The position numbers were made by a program, and so were the translations under genes. The notes under the pieces are model-generated. The model saw nothing but the letters and a program-made list of their open reading frames with translations. It did no database searches and was not told the origin of the DNA. This document shows, piece after piece, positions 6,717 to 7,440 of a stretch of 7,440 bases of DNA. The stretch is from positions 1-7,440 of the forward strand of contig JAPKDN010000148.1 of assembly GCA_028822575.1 (NCBI GenBank), written 5' to 3'. Source of the stretch: Alphaproteobacteria bacterium (lineage in GTDB: Bacteria; Pseudomonadota; Alphaproteobacteria; Thalassobaculales; Thalassobaculaceae). Within the stretch, counting starts at the first letter, position 1. Each line of letters opens with the position of its first letter.

Positions 6717-6783
6717 ATGGATTTCGGCATGAGGCCTAAACCATGGGATGCATCCAATTCAGGTTACATCTTCGCAAGGAGCC

Positions 6784-7440
6784 TCATCGCATCGCCGCCT
6801 CGATGTTACCGCCATCAACGGTGGTGACGCTGGCGGTGGTGCGTTCGGCCAATGCGTGATGCAGGAAGGCGTGCGCGACATGGTCGGCGGTGACTTCCTG
6901 GCCAAGCAGATTGCCGGACAAATAATCACTCTCGCTGACGCCGCGTGCCGAGGAGCGTTGGGCGATCATTTCGTCTGTCAATAGACCCGAGCGAATTCGG
7001 TCGGCATTGACCGCATTGGAGCGAATGCCGAAACGACCATATTCAAGCGCGTATTGTCGAGACAGGAAAAGGGTCGCCGCCTTAGGTAGACCATAGGCAC
7101 CAAAATTCTTGCCTGGATTGACTGCTTGTTTCGAGGCGTTGAACAGCAACGCACCGCCGGTGCCCTGGGCAAGCATGACCCGCGTCGCAGCCTTTGCGAC
7201 ATTCTGGTGGGCGAAGAAATTAAGCTCGAAGCTTTGCCGCAACTCGGCGTCATCCAGAGTTCCAATCGCGCCCTGCCAGGCGGCGCCCGCGTTGGAGATC
7301 AGGATATCTAGGCCACCAAAGGTCGCCGATATCGCGTCGAACGCCGCCGCAACCGCAGCCGGATCGGTCACGTCGCAATCAATTCCGATGGCGCCATTGC
7401 CGGCCGCCTTCGCTGCCGCCTCCGCCGCGCCCAGGTCGAG
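6784..7440 (-). CDS. Bifunctional class II aldolase/short-chain dehydrogenase, C-terminal SDR domain (5' end outside window)
   Basis: The frame is open from the right edge to TGA at 6786-6784, giving 218 residues of an SDR. It shows DCDVTDPAAV, LDILISNAGAAWQG (the NNAG motif as SNAG), LLFNASKQAVNPG with the catalytic Ser, and AYGLPKAATLFLSRQYALEY with an intact YxxxK. VNADRIRSGLLTDEMIAQRS, SGNLLGQEVTADHVAHAFLH and VTTVDGG complete it. The FNxSKQAVNPG / YGLPKAATLF / DRIRSGLLTD set is the pattern I know from the C-terminal half of bifunctional aldolase/SDR proteins related to rhamnulose-1-phosphate aldolase fusions. These act on sugar or sugar-derived hydroxy compounds using NAD(P). The N-terminal Rossmann glycine motif and any aldolase domain would lie to the right of the window, so the fusion itself is inferred. 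A single-domain SDR remains possible. The gene appears intact, in contrast to its downstream neighbour. Confidence 0.85.
   Translation of the reverse strand, partial: LDLGAAEAAAKAAGNGAIGIDCDVTDPAAVAAAFDAISATFGGLDILISNAGAAWQGAIGTLDDAELRQSFELNFFAHQNVAKAATRVMLAQGTGGALLFNASKQAVNPGKNFGAYGLPKAATLFLSRQYALEYGRFGIRSNAVNADRIRSGLLTDEMIAQRSSARGVSESDYLSGNLLGQEVTADHVAHAFLHHALAERTTASVTTVDGGNIEAAMR

Overview
The window looks like the chromosome of a GC-rich alphaproteobacterium. The families present (bifunctional aldolase/SDR, VIT-type membrane protein, DNase I-fold EEP protein, HyuB, PhyH) would suit a sphingomonad or a relative. That placement is an inference from protein style and codon use; no rRNA or marker gene is present to settle it.

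Layout. On the left edge, on the minus strand, is the N-terminal ~290 residues of a hydantoinase B/oxoprolinase-type subunit (1-873). Next comes an ~850-base gap (874-1721) with no intact gene. It holds a decayed minus-strand histidine-kinase ATPase domain (992-1336), a hairpin-forming element with perfect 18-bp inverted arms (1482-1552), and a promoterless C-terminal reading-frame scrap on the plus strand (1557-1709).

The centre is a compact plus-strand operon of four intact genes (1722-5434) with gaps of 22, 22 and 27 bases. They encode an atypical short-chain dehydrogenase, a VOC/glyoxalase-like protein, a PhyH-type Fe(II)/2-oxoglutarate dioxygenase and a SABATH-family carboxyl methyltransferase. 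Together they could hydroxylate, oxidise or rearrange, and O-methylate one small carboxylic acid. I do not recognise this combination as a described pathway, and it is the main item of interest here.

Right of the operon the DNA is again decayed. There is an endonuclease/exonuclease/phosphatase-family gene with several frameshifts, an internal deletion and at least four in-frame stops (5460-6036, plus strand). Next is a VIT/CCC1-like membrane protein gene broken by an apparent single-base insertion (6059-6716, minus strand). The window ends inside an intact minus-strand gene, seen as the C-terminal SDR domain of a bifunctional class II aldolase/short-chain dehydrogenase (6784-7440). An intact operon lying between several gene remnants suggests an accessory, rearranged region.
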